A stretch of DNA of 11,420 nt from Deltaproteobacteria bacterium (GCA_019308525.1 JAFDIC010000084.1:1-11420); one strand, 5' to 3'. Positions 1-7,368 are shown, numbered from the stretch's first letter. The notes: generated by a model from the sequence alone, not told the origin. Numbers and translations are program-made.

Positions 1-375
1 CAAATAGATCCTCTAGTGTCTGGAACGGTGAATCCTTATGTACGAAGATTCCAAGGGAATCCCAACTTATGACCGCAATGTAATCTAGATCTTGTATCTT
101 ATATGGAACGTCAAAAAGTGTATTTGCTTCAAACATTGGACTGGTTTGTATTATCAAAAAGGAACCATCATCCGGATCGTTTCTCAGGTGAGCAACGGTG
201 CCTACGACTGAATTCCCACCCGGACGATTCTCTATGACAACAGGGACTCCAAGCTCCTTTGAAAGGTAAGGCGCCATACCACGGGAAATTCGGTCCACAG
301 TTCCTCCAGGCCTAGTTGGTACTACAATTGTACCAGCAAAAACACCACAAAAAAAGACATCGTTCTTCTTCTCAT
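1..375 (-). pseudogene. TctC/Bug-family periplasmic binding protein, partial, apparent N-terminal frameshift
   Basis: The minus-strand frame that runs off the left edge encodes residues typical of the N-terminal lobe of tripartite tricarboxylate transporter receptors: IVVPTRPGGTVDRISR, then VVIENRPGGNSVVG, then a segment ending in a FVHKDSPFQTLEDL-like motif. Family members bind carboxylates or other small organics in the periplasm and feed TctAB membrane proteins. The best start is the ATG at 373-375, seven bases from a strong GAGGAGG site (383-389). That ATG reads MRRRTMSFFVVFLLVQL and stops at 322-324, in a different frame from the conserved body. The body frame itself is open back to 460 but has only a GTG (389-391) without a good ribosome site. 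One extra T in the run of seven at 349-355 would join the two. The usual stretch between signal peptide and the PGG motif also looks short. The family call is firm; whether the gene is broken, starts at GTG, or carries a sequencing indel is open. The gene continues beyond the window. Confidence 0.7.
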
Positions 376-382
376 TGCTCTG

Positions 383-389
383 CCTCCTC
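383..389 (-). promoter_or_regulatory. Strong Shine-Dalgarno site before the tctC-like gene
   Basis: The minus strand reads GAGGAGG seven bases before the ATG at 373-375. This is the best ribosome site in the left 700 bases. It supports the ATG as the original start even though that ATG is out of frame with the conserved body of the gene. Confidence 0.6.
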
Positions 390-447
390 ACTTTTTCGAT
401 TGTATAAGCATTTGACCCTTTTTGCCATACTCCCTCGTTTAAGGTTT

Positions 448-463
448 TAGGACTATAGGACTA
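448..463. repeat. Tandem 8-base repeat TAGGACTA x2
   Basis: Two perfect, directly adjacent copies of TAGGACTA occupy 448-455 and 456-463, about 75 bases upstream of the tctC-like start. Adjacent repeats in an upstream region can be regulator half-sites, but two copies are also possible by chance. No function is assigned. Confidence 0.5.
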
Positions 464-734
464 AGAGATTTGAAGACCCTTTGAAATGTCACTAATCCTT
501 TTGCGAACAGACCTCTCTGGCCAACACACCAAATCCCTCAAAATAGATATCCCTTTGTGGCACTTTGCGGGTATATGCTGCTATGCTTTGTTCTGTCTTT
601 CACTTCCTCCATTCTTCCCTTTCACTAATCCTAAAGGACTACGGGTAAGAGGCAATTTGATCCTAGTAGCCCCCCTGGATCCCGTCCACTCTCCGCCAAT
701 CACTTTTTTTTGTTACCACTCTTCTGCACTCTTT

Positions 735-1631
735 CTATATGATGCCCCTGAGCCTTGGATCCAAGGCATCCCTCAAACCATCACCCACCATGTTGAAGCT
801 GAAAACAACCAGTATGATCGCCAGCCCTGGCGCAAAAGACAACATGGGAGCATCGTTGAGATATTTGTAACCTTCGGAAACCATGCTACCCCAGGCTGCC
901 TGGGGTGGGCTGACACCTACGCCGAGAAAACTGAGGCCGGCTTCAGCCAAGATAGCTATTCCAACCTGCATTGTCATGATGACTAGCAAGGGTGGAAAAC
1001 AGTTGGGAGCGACCCGGAGCAGCATTGTACGCACGTTGCTGGCTCCCATGGCCCTGGAAGCCAGGACATAATCATTTTGCTTGACGGAAAGCGCCTGTCC
1101 GCACATCACCCGGGCATATGCCGGGATCATGGCGACACCCAGCGCGATCACGATGTTGAACAAGCCCCCTCCCAATAGTGAAGCAATTGCCAAGGAGAGC
1201 ATAATCAGCGGAATTGACATGAGGGCATCGATGCATCTCATGATGATCGCATGAACAATGCCTCCAAAGTAGCCTGCCAGCAGCCCCAGGACCATCCCTA
1301 TCGCGGAAGCGATAAAAACGGCCACGAGCCCTACAACAAGTGAGGTTCGACTGCCGTATATGATACGTGACAGAGTATCGCGTCCCAGGCCGTCTGTGCC
1401 CAGGGGGTGTCGCCAGGAGGGCCCTTGCAATCTTACACCGAAATCTGGCGTATAGGGATTGTAGGGGGCGATTACGGGTGCGAAGATCGCGGAAAAGAGA
1501 AGCATAGTGATCACAACCACACCGAATAGCACAAGCTTGCGCCCAAGCATGACCCTGGTAAATCTTCTAAATCCGATACCTTTGGTTGGCATTTCAGCAA
1601 ATTGGGCTTCATCTGTTGTTGCCCTAGTCAT
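735..1631 (-). CDS. ABC transporter permease, DppC/OppC type
   Basis: This 298-residue integral membrane protein is the second permease of a peptide/nickel/opine-type ABC importer and should pair with the DppB-like protein encoded just upstream. After a short cytoplasmic N-terminus and the first helix comes the family signature around HPLGTDGLGRDTLSRIIYGSR. The membrane core carries the EAA loop that contacts the ATPase (DYVLASRAMGASNVRTMLLR, then APN). The C-terminus FNMVGDGLRDALDPRLRG is diagnostic for the DppC branch. The start is the ATG at 1629-1631, whose ATGA overlaps the dppB stop, with AGGAG nearby, so the two are probably translationally coupled. The frame stays open upstream to 2117 but that extension is antisense-like sequence inside dppB. 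The usual histidine after the EAA loop is valine here. No ATPase gene follows. The substrate is unknown; peptide transport should not be assumed. Confidence 0.93.
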   Translation of the reverse strand: MTRATTDEAQFAEMPTKGIGFRRFTRVMLGRKLVLFGVVVITMLLFSAIFAPVIAPYNPYTPDFGVRLQGPSWRHPLGTDGLGRDTLSRIIYGSRTSLVVGLVAVFIASAIGMVLGLLAGYFGGIVHAIIMRCIDALMSIPLIMLSLAIASLLGGGLFNIVIALGVAMIPAYARVMCGQALSVKQNDYVLASRAMGASNVRTMLLRVAPNCFPPLLVIMTMQVGIAILAEAGLSFLGVGVSPPQAAWGSMVSEGYKYLNDAPMLSFAPGLAIILVVFSFNMVGDGLRDALDPRLRGII

Positions 1632-2602
1632 TGCTTCAGCTCCTGACCGAGTCGAATCCTGGGGTCCAGCCACCCATAAGATAGATCCACGATGAGGTTG
1701 ATTGCGCTTACAAGAACGGCTGTCGTCAAAACTACGCCTTGAAGCACCGGATAGTCCTGGTTTTGCAACGCTTCCACGGCCAGGCGCCCCATACCGGGTA
1801 TGTTGAATACGGTCTCTATCAGGACTTGTCCACCGATCGTAACCCGCGCCATCATTCCGACCACGGTAACCACTGGCAAAAAACTGTTCTTCAGGCCATG
1901 TCTTCTGATGATCGTGGCTTCGCTCAGACCCTTGGACCACGCCGTGCGGATGTAATCCTGGCGGATTGTTTCCAGCATGCCGGATCGAACCTGCCTGGTC
2001 AACGCACATAGGGGAAAGACCGCCAGACAGAGCACTGGCATGACAATCTTGCTGACACCTTCTCCGAAATCTTTCAGTGGCGAAGTATAGCCCTGGACCG
2101 GCAGCAAGCCCAGCCACAGGGAGAATATTTCGATCAGCATGATTCCCAACCAGAAGACAGGGATGGTGACACCGATATTGGCGAAAAGGGTGACTCCCGT
2201 GTCGATCCAGGTTCCCCTGCGTATAGCGGCCAACACACCCGCCGGGATAGACATGACAATGGCCAATAGCAGACCCAGGGATCCTATCAGGAGTGTTTTC
2301 GGAACGGCGCGGGCGAGTTCATTAGCAACAGTATCGTTAAGAAAAATGGAATTACCCAAATCCAAGTGGAGCACCTTCCAGATCCAGATTACATATTGAA
2401 CGGGCACCGGGCGGTCCAGGCCGTATTCCTGCCTCAAGGCATCAATAGTCTCCTGTGCCACGGCACCAGAAAGTTGATCACGGCTGACATAAATCAGGAT
2501 GGGGTCTCCGGGCAGCAGGCGAACCAACAGGAAGACCATTATGGTTACGAGAAGAACCACAATCAATGATTGAAACAATCGCCTGAGAATGTATCCTCCC
2601 AT
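1628..2602 (-). CDS. ABC transporter permease, DppB/OppB type
   Basis: This 324-residue protein is the first permease of the Dpp/Opp-type importer. It opens with MGGYILRRLFQSLIVVLLV, the normal DppB beginning of an arginine pair followed by helix 1, then RLLPGDP, a hallmark at the periplasmic side. The EAA loop is intact (DYIRTAWSKGLSEATIIRRH, then LKNSFLPV), followed by the ETVFNIPGMGRLAVEAL motif and a C-terminal DLSYGWLDPRIR. I chose the ATG at 2600-2602 because it gives the family N-terminus; a TTG at 2639-2641 would add 13 polar residues with no helix or domain support. The gene overlaps the DppC gene by four bases. It is separated from the binding protein gene by about 220 bases containing a hairpin, which may lower permease expression relative to the binding protein. 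Confidence 0.93.
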   Translation of the reverse strand: MGGYILRRLFQSLIVVLLVTIMVFLLVRLLPGDPILIYVSRDQLSGAVAQETIDALRQEYGLDRPVPVQYVIWIWKVLHLDLGNSIFLNDTVANELARAVPKTLLIGSLGLLLAIVMSIPAGVLAAIRRGTWIDTGVTLFANIGVTIPVFWLGIMLIEIFSLWLGLLPVQGYTSPLKDFGEGVSKIVMPVLCLAVFPLCALTRQVRSGMLETIRQDYIRTAWSKGLSEATIIRRHGLKNSFLPVVTVVGMMARVTIGGQVLIETVFNIPGMGRLAVEALQNQDYPVLQGVVLTTAVLVSAINLIVDLSYGWLDPRIRLGQELKQ

Positions 2603-2823
2603 GCTTCCATCCCGCTCGGGTTTATCCTGTCTTATTGACAAAGACGGTTGTCTTGAAACTCATAGCCGTTACTTCGACGACAAAGTTTGTATAAAGGAAT
2701 GAATACGCTCAACTTCGCACACAATCCTTGTCGTTGGAACGAAGATGCAAGGAGTATTGGCCGGTTCGGAGCCTGGCCGTAGGTCCGGTCCAGGCCAACC
2801 CAGGCCAAAAATTTTTCTCACCG
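2603..2823 (-). promoter_or_regulatory. Spacer between binding protein and permease genes with hairpin and direct repeats
   Basis: On the transcript, the binding protein stop is followed by two copies of TTGGCCTGG (plus strand CCAGGCCAA at 2790-2798 and 2800-2808). Then comes a stem-loop at 2771-2795: GCCTGG, one bulged base, CCG, a six-base loop, CGG, CCAGGC. Either copy of GCCTGG could pair with the single CCAGGC arm. No T run follows, so this is not a canonical intrinsic terminator. Hairpins after a binding protein gene commonly protect the upstream mRNA from 3' exonucleases or attenuate the permease genes; that role here is inferred. The remaining sequence to the dppB start has no recognised feature. 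Confidence 0.5.
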
Positions 2824-4353
2824 TCACTTTTCAATATAGGCGTCGATATACGGGCAAAGGTTGTTCCGGCCATACTCGAAGAAGTCGTAACCCTTAACTT
2901 TGGGGTTCATGATGACGAGCGGGCCCTCGGCAAAAAACGGGATAAACATCTCTTCCTCATAGGCCAGCTTGACGAGTTGCCGGGTCAGCGCCAAGCGTTT
3001 GGCCGGGTCTTTTTCGCCAATGGCCATCTCGGTGAGTTTGTCAAACCCTTCGGGCCGTTTCATTTCCGGGAGATGAGGGGTCTTGGAAGACAGTAGATTC
3101 CGGGCCATATACAATGCGTTAGGAGGCATCCAACATACCATCATAGCACCGCTTCCGACCGGCAAGGTCCCCTTCTTGAACCTTATGCTCATAAACTTGG
3201 GCCTGTCCACAGGGATCAGTTTCAGGTTTATGCCGACTGCTGACAAATAGCTCTGAACGGCTTGCCAGCCATCTTTCCATCCCACGTTTATGTAATAGAA
3301 GTCGGCTTTGAAGCCATTGGGATATCCGGCCTCTCTCAATAACTGCCTGGCCTTTTCGGGGTCGTATTTACGGGGCGGCAAGCCCTTGACATAAGCAGTA
3401 TTGTCCGATTTGACGATTTGGTACACGGGTAGTTTAAACCCCAAACCCAGCTGGTTACAGATCGCCTCCTTGTCAATGGCATACTCGACGGCCTTTCTGA
3501 CCTTTTTGTTGGCCCAGGGAGAACTAGGGTGGACGCTGTCAACATAGATATGAATCCCTACCGCGTTGTCATAGGAAATGTCCCAACCCTGCTTGCCCAT
3601 GGTTTTTGCGTGTTGTGGAAGGGCAAAGAATATGCCGTGGGCTTCACCCGCCTTGAGGGCGGAGAGTGCCGTCATACGATCTTTTATGAACAGATACTCC
3701 ACACCATCGAGATAGGGCCTGCCTCTTTGCCAGTATTCATCAAAGCGGGTCCAAGTCAGTTTGTTCGGACGATCATAACTGACAAACTTGAATGCACCCG
3801 TTCCCACTGGATGGGTTTCAGCCCATTTCGCTCCGTGTTCCTTGATCGCTTTGGGGGACACAATGAAAGCCTCCGTGGACAGCTCAAAGGGCACAAGACT
3901 ATCATATTGTGAAGCATTCAGGCGGACCGTATAGTCGTCTATCACTTCCACCGAGGTTAGCTTTCTGAATGCACCGGTGGGTTTCCCGACCCACATATCC
4001 ATGTTGAATTTGAACGCTTCAGCGTTGAAGAGCGTGCCATCATGAAACTTCACACCCTTTCTGAGCTTGATGATCCAAGACTTCCCGTCCTTTGCCAGTC
4101 CCCAGCTCGTCGCCAAATGGGGGTGGATTTTCCCCCTCACGTCCACGACCAGCGGGGTCTCAAGCGCTATGCTCGCATACATCTCGTCTATCGTTCGTAT
4201 TTTGGGTGGATACCCGAATGACATAGCAGGCAAAGACAAGATCACTTTCAGTGTCCCGCCATATTTGGCGCCTTCGGCTCCAAACGCCTGGGCACCAATC
4301 AGAAAAGTTGTGAGAGAAAGAATTACCATGGCCGTCCGAAAAGCATTTTTCAT
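2824..4353 (-). CDS. ABC transporter periplasmic substrate-binding protein, family 5 (DppA/OppA-like)
   Basis: This 509-residue soluble binding protein captures a ligand in the periplasm and delivers it to the DppB/DppC-like permeases encoded next. Residues 1-23 form a Sec signal peptide (charged MKNAFR, hydrophobic core, AQA cleavage site); there is no lipobox cysteine. The mature protein shows the family 5 plan: GGTLKV at about 32-37, a conserved WIIKLRKGVKFHDGTLFNAE block at about 93-112, HPVGTGAFKF in the middle, and VRKAVEYAIDKEAI in the second lobe. Length fits the family. The start at 4351-4353 is fixed by the signal peptide and a strong AAGGAGGAG site at 4357-4365; an upstream TTG/CTG-type extension adds only polar residues. 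Family members bind peptides, nickel, sugars, opines or other molecules, so the ligand cannot be named. Confidence 0.93.
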   Translation of the reverse strand: MKNAFRTAMVILSLTTFLIGAQAFGAEGAKYGGTLKVILSLPAMSFGYPPKIRTIDEMYASIALETPLVVDVRGKIHPHLATSWGLAKDGKSWIIKLRKGVKFHDGTLFNAEAFKFNMDMWVGKPTGAFRKLTSVEVIDDYTVRLNASQYDSLVPFELSTEAFIVSPKAIKEHGAKWAETHPVGTGAFKFVSYDRPNKLTWTRFDEYWQRGRPYLDGVEYLFIKDRMTALSALKAGEAHGIFFALPQHAKTMGKQGWDISYDNAVGIHIYVDSVHPSSPWANKKVRKAVEYAIDKEAICNQLGLGFKLPVYQIVKSDNTAYVKGLPPRKYDPEKARQLLREAGYPNGFKADFYYINVGWKDGWQAVQSYLSAVGINLKLIPVDRPKFMSIRFKKGTLPVGSGAMMVCWMPPNALYMARNLLSSKTPHLPEMKRPEGFDKLTEMAIGEKDPAKRLALTRQLVKLAYEEEMFIPFFAEGPLVIMNPKVKGYDFFEYGRNNLCPYIDAYIEK

Positions 4354-4356
4354 TTT

Positions 4357-4365
4357 CTCCTCCTT
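4357..4365 (-). promoter_or_regulatory. Strong Shine-Dalgarno site of the family 5 binding protein gene
   Basis: The minus strand reads AAGGAGGAG, with the AGGAGG core five bases from the ATG at 4351-4353. It decides the start of the binding protein gene and fits high expression. Confidence 0.8.
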
Positions 4366-4379
4366 GATATTGAGTTTAC

Positions 4380-4420
4380 ACCATAGCAAACCAACAGCAG
4401 TTAGGTTTTTCTGCTATGGT
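4380..4420 (-). promoter_or_regulatory. Inverted repeat in the leader of the ABC binding protein gene
   Basis: ACCATAGCA (4380-4388) and TGCTATGGT (4412-4420) are perfect 9-base complements separated by 23 bases. In the transcript the loop side contains a further AACC/GGTT pairing directly next to the outer stem, so an extended hairpin can form about 15 bases before the ribosome site. No T run follows, so it is not a simple terminator. It could be an operator, an mRNA-stabilising 5' structure or an attenuator element. The rest of the 165-base gap to the SDR gene (4421-4518) holds nothing recognisable beyond very short open frames. Confidence 0.5.
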
Positions 4421-4518
4421 TCGCAAGCACCATATGCGGGCAGGTCACTTCGCAACTCCGCGCCATTCTTCAGCTTCCTCATTCTGCCTTCAATGTTTCT
4501 CCCATCTTTCTGTATCTT

Positions 4519-5277
4519 TCAGTGAAAATAGATTCCTCCGTTGGGATGGATTGTTTGGCCTGTGACAAAATCACTTTCCTCAGAAGCGAGAAACATAACT
4601 GTTCCCACGATTTCTTCAGGCACCGCGGGTCTTTTGATGCACTGTTGATCGAGGTCTTCCATCTGTCTTTCGCGGCTATAGATTTCCCGGTTTGATTCGG
4701 TTATCACGGGGCCATAGGAGACACAGTTTACATTGATATTCCACTCCCCCAGCTCCCTGGCCAGCCCCCGCGTTATGCCGACAATTCCAGCCTTGGAGGC
4801 CAGATAGTGTAGAAAAGGCAGCTCCCCCGTATCCCATGCTGATGATGAAGTATTGATGATCTTGCCCTTTCTTTGACCTTTCATATAAGGAGCCACTGCC
4901 TTGCAACACAACCAGGTGCCTCTGAGATTTACCGCCATAACCCGATCCCACTCCTTGATGGAGATTTGATCAAAGGGCTTGGGCCCTAGACTGGCCAAAC
5001 TGACAGTTGCGTTATTGACCAGGACGTCTATGCTGCCGTACTTTTCAACAGTCTTCTCAGCCATGGAAACGGTACTTGATTCCTTAGAGACATCCGTCTG
5101 TATGAAGCTGGCTTCCTGGCCCTTACCTGTAATCTCATCAACGACTCGCCCTGCGGTCTCCTCTGAACGTTGAGCAATTATGATTCTCGCCCCTTCCTCG
5201 GCCAATCTGTTGGCCAAGATTCGACCGATCCCGAGACCACCACCTGTAATAATTACAACCTTGTTCACCAATCTCAT
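4519..5277 (-). CDS. Short-chain dehydrogenase/reductase (SDR), FabG-like
   Basis: This 252-residue cytoplasmic enzyme should carry out NAD(P)-dependent oxidation of an alcohol or reduction of a ketone. A Rossmann fold is shown by the glycine motif TGGGLGIG (11-18), D62 after strand 3 and NNA at 88-90. The catalytic tetrad is complete: N117, S145, Y158 and K162 (YLASK). An arginine rather than an acidic residue follows strand 2 (AQR, 35-37), which leans toward NADP(H), though only weakly. Two positions differ from the classical consensus: NNAT instead of NNAG, and SYGPV instead of the PGPV segment. The C-terminus FVTGQTIHPNGG is typical. The ATG at 5275-5277 is seven bases from AGGGG; a GTG two codons earlier has no spacing for a ribosome site. 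It lies 81 bases after dctQM, so it may act on the imported substrate or its product. The substrate is unknown. Confidence 0.93.
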   Translation of the reverse strand: MRLVNKVVIITGGGLGIGRILANRLAEEGARIIIAQRSEETAGRVVDEITGKGQEASFIQTDVSKESSTVSMAEKTVEKYGSIDVLVNNATVSLASLGPKPFDQISIKEWDRVMAVNLRGTWLCCKAVAPYMKGQRKGKIINTSSSAWDTGELPFLHYLASKAGIVGITRGLARELGEWNINVNCVSYGPVITESNREIYSRERQMEDLDQQCIKRPAVPEEIVGTVMFLASEESDFVTGQTIHPNGGIYFH

Positions 5278-5358
5278 CAACACACCCCTGTAGTCATATA
5301 GTTTTCATGTTATTTCCCTGTTACAAAATACTCACCCCAGCACCTCATTGAATAGTCT

Positions 5359-7281
5359 CTATCCTTTCATCAGGTTGGGTAACCATGTCACAATCGAAGG
5401 GAACAAGAAAATGAGTATTGCTAAAGCCACAGTGCTTATCACAAAGGGGATAACGCCTCGATAAATGTGGATCATTGGGATATCCCTGTTTACCATCTTG
5501 AGTAAGAAAAGATTGGGCCCGAAGGGCGGAGTAATCAATCCCAGGTTGCATATTATCGTCATTAACACCCCGAACCATATGAGGTCCAGATGAACTGTTT
5601 CGGCGATTGGGAGAAAAACCGGAATGGTAATAAGTATCACTGCAATTATGTCCATGAAGCATCCCATAATGAGGTATATGCCTAGGAAAATTGCAGCAAG
5701 CATGAGAGGGGTAACCTGAAGGCCCGTCATTATTTCCGCCATTCTCGCTCCCAGCCCGCTAGCGATGATAAAGTATGAATAGACCTTTCCACCGGCAATC
5801 ATGAGCATTATGGCGCATGTCATAAGTGCAGAGTCCCTGAGGGCGTTATTCATCACTTTCCAGGTGATGCGCCTCATTGCCAGGGCAATACCAAACGCGG
5901 CGAAGGCGGCTATCCCTCCGGCCTCAGTAGGGGTGAATATGCCCCCGTAGATACCCCCTATGACCAGCACGAACAGGAATAGGACAGGCAATACCATAAC
6001 CGCAGAAGACAACCTCTCCCGCCAAGGGCTTGGAGGAATACCTCGTCCTGCCCCGGGATTTGCCTTACACCACAGAAATACTGTAATCAGGAAAACGAGA
6101 GCCAGCATAATGCCTGGGATCACGGCGGCGACAAAAAGTGTTCCTATGGACTGCTTGGTCAGCAATCCATAAAAGACCAGAGGAATGCTCGGTGGTATCA
6201 ACGGGCCCAAGGTCGCTCCCGAGCAGATTACGCCTGTGCTCAGGGTCTCGGAGTATCCATACCTTTTCATCTCCGGATAGGCTACAGTGCCCATTACAAT
6301 GGACGAACTCATACTCCCCCCGGCACACGCTGCGATGGCAGTTGATCCACCCACTGTCGCCATGGCGAGTCCTCCCGGCATGAATCCCAGCCAGTTGTTG
6401 GCCATTCGAAAGAGGTCTTCCCCCAGCCGACTGTAATAAATAAAATATCCCATCATAGTAAAAAGGCCCATTATAGCCCAGTTCGCGGTGCCTGTGGTGC
6501 TGAAGAGCTCGCGTCCGGCCATGATCAGAGCAACATGCGACCCGCTTGTGCTTGGCAAAAAAAGAACCCCTCCCATCAATAAGGAAAAGGCAACAGGCAT
6601 TCCGATAGCTATGAAGGCAAAAACCACCGGAAAACTGATAACGGCAATCAACAGCGGATCCAGATCAAAATGGGGCGACATAATCGCCCATAGGGCCGCA
6701 AGGGCAGCCACGATAAACGTGGTGCTGTACATCATAAACCACTGGCCTTTTTCGAAGTTGAGCCTCCTGGCTTCCGAAGTGTTCTTCAACAGATCCCTGA
6801 AAAGCATGAAGCAGAGTAATGTGCAACCGACAGGAACCAACAGGGCAAAGGGAGCATGCGGAACACCCAGGATCATGCTTTGCATGTGTATTTCGATCTT
6901 CTTGAGGTAATCGAGGAAAGAATAGGCTACAATCAGGATGAAAAGGAGAAGGCCCAGGAAAGCGGTTATATTAGAAAGCATGAGTCTTATTTTTTGAGGC
7001 AAACTGAGAAGCAGAATGTCAATGCTGACATGCAGCTTCTTCATGTACGCGTGCGCTATTGAGGCAAAAACCACAACGACGAGGGAGAGTTCCACAATCT
7101 CCCATGCTCCCCTTAGAGGAGAGTTGAAAACATATCGCATTACCACGTCCAGGGCCACTATGCACCCCATGAGGTACAAGGTCCACATCCCCACTGTCAG
7201 GAACAATTTGCTGAGTTCTATGTCCAGAACGGGCGCAAGCCGATACACCCTTGTAAAGAACCGCCTGTGGTCTATTCCCAT
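5359..7281 (-). CDS. TRAP transporter fused small and large membrane subunits (DctQM)
   Basis: This 640-residue inner-membrane protein is the membrane component of a TRAP transporter, which imports its ligand with a sodium or proton gradient rather than ATP. Residues about 20-165 are the DctQ part: four helices with the DVVMRYVFNSPLRGAWEIVEL segment. A polar linker (166-180) and an extra helix lead to the DctM part, which has its usual signatures: GMPVAFSLLMGG, MSSSIVMGTVAYPEMKRYGY, ATLGPLIPPSIPLVFYG, GGIFTPTEAGG, CFMDIIAVILITIPVFLP and GLITPPFGPNLF. Fusion of the two subunits is known elsewhere, for example in sialic acid SiaQM. The ATG at 7279-7281 is preceded by AGAGGAA at a somewhat long spacing of ten bases; the alternative TTG upstream has no ribosome site. 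The gene follows its binding protein gene after an 87-base gap with an inverted repeat. Confidence 0.95.
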   Translation of the reverse strand: MGIDHRRFFTRVYRLAPVLDIELSKLFLTVGMWTLYLMGCIVALDVVMRYVFNSPLRGAWEIVELSLVVVVFASIAHAYMKKLHVSIDILLLSLPQKIRLMLSNITAFLGLLLFILIVAYSFLDYLKKIEIHMQSMILGVPHAPFALLVPVGCTLLCFMLFRDLLKNTSEARRLNFEKGQWFMMYSTTFIVAALAALWAIMSPHFDLDPLLIAVISFPVVFAFIAIGMPVAFSLLMGGVLFLPSTSGSHVALIMAGRELFSTTGTANWAIMGLFTMMGYFIYYSRLGEDLFRMANNWLGFMPGGLAMATVGGSTAIAACAGGSMSSSIVMGTVAYPEMKRYGYSETLSTGVICSGATLGPLIPPSIPLVFYGLLTKQSIGTLFVAAVIPGIMLALVFLITVFLWCKANPGAGRGIPPSPWRERLSSAVMVLPVLFLFVLVIGGIYGGIFTPTEAGGIAAFAAFGIALAMRRITWKVMNNALRDSALMTCAIMLMIAGGKVYSYFIIASGLGARMAEIMTGLQVTPLMLAAIFLGIYLIMGCFMDIIAVILITIPVFLPIAETVHLDLIWFGVLMTIICNLGLITPPFGPNLFLLKMVNRDIPMIHIYRGVIPFVISTVALAILIFLFPSIVTWLPNLMKG

Positions 7282-7368
7282 GAATACGCAATTCCTCTTT
7301 TTCTGACAATCCCACAAAGGAGGTCTCGGCGTGCGATAACCAGGATAGCTGGGACCTCCTTCTTAACG
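7282..7368 (-). promoter_or_regulatory. Intergenic hairpin pairing a perfect Shine-Dalgarno with its complement
   Basis: Between the dctP stop and the dctQM start the sequence carries AAGGAGGTC (7317-7325) and its perfect complement GACCTCCTT (7353-7361). In the transcript AAGGAGGTC comes first, directly after the dctP stop, with no start codon at a useful distance. GACCTCCTT follows 27 bases later. The 27-base loop contains its own CCAG/CTGG pairing. No T run follows the stem. The structure could reduce dctQM output relative to dctP, or stabilise the dctP message; both are inferences. Confidence 0.55.

Larger units (their letters stand above)
376..734. other. Gene-free spacer between dppC-like and tctC-like genes
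   Basis: No convincing gene is seen in these 359 bases on either strand. The plus-strand open frame that begins at 486 has no recognisable domain and runs into the dppC-like gene in antisense. The stretch holds a perfect tandem pair of TAGGACTA (448-463), an 11-base direct repeat TCACTAATCCT (489-499 and 622-632) and a TATACAAT-like box on the minus strand near 400-407 without a matching -35 element. No GC-rich hairpin followed by a T run is present after the dppC stop, so an intrinsic terminator is not supported. Base composition appears more AT-rich than in the genes to the right. Confidence 0.5.

Noticed and set aside
400..407. TATACAAT-like -10 box upstream of the tctC-like gene
   Set aside because: No acceptable -35 element is found at 16-18 bases spacing, so a promoter is not claimed.
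486..986. Plus-strand open frame of 166 codons
   Set aside because: It has no recognisable domain, is rich in low-information residues, and its second half is antisense to the well-supported dppC-like gene.
1632..2117. N-terminal extension of the dppC-like frame
   Set aside because: It lies inside the dppB gene in another frame, and the family N-terminus and ribosome site support the ATG at 1629-1631.
2728..3096. Plus-strand open frame of 122 codons
   Set aside because: It is antisense to the end of the family 5 binding protein gene, with no domain of its own.
4421..4518. Short open frames (8 and 22 codons) between the SDR and binding protein genes
   Set aside because: They have no strong ribosome sites or domains, and the second ends inside the inverted repeat.
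7317..7361. Intrinsic terminator between dctP and dctQM
   Set aside because: The stem is perfect but the loop is 27 bases and no T run follows in the transcript direction.
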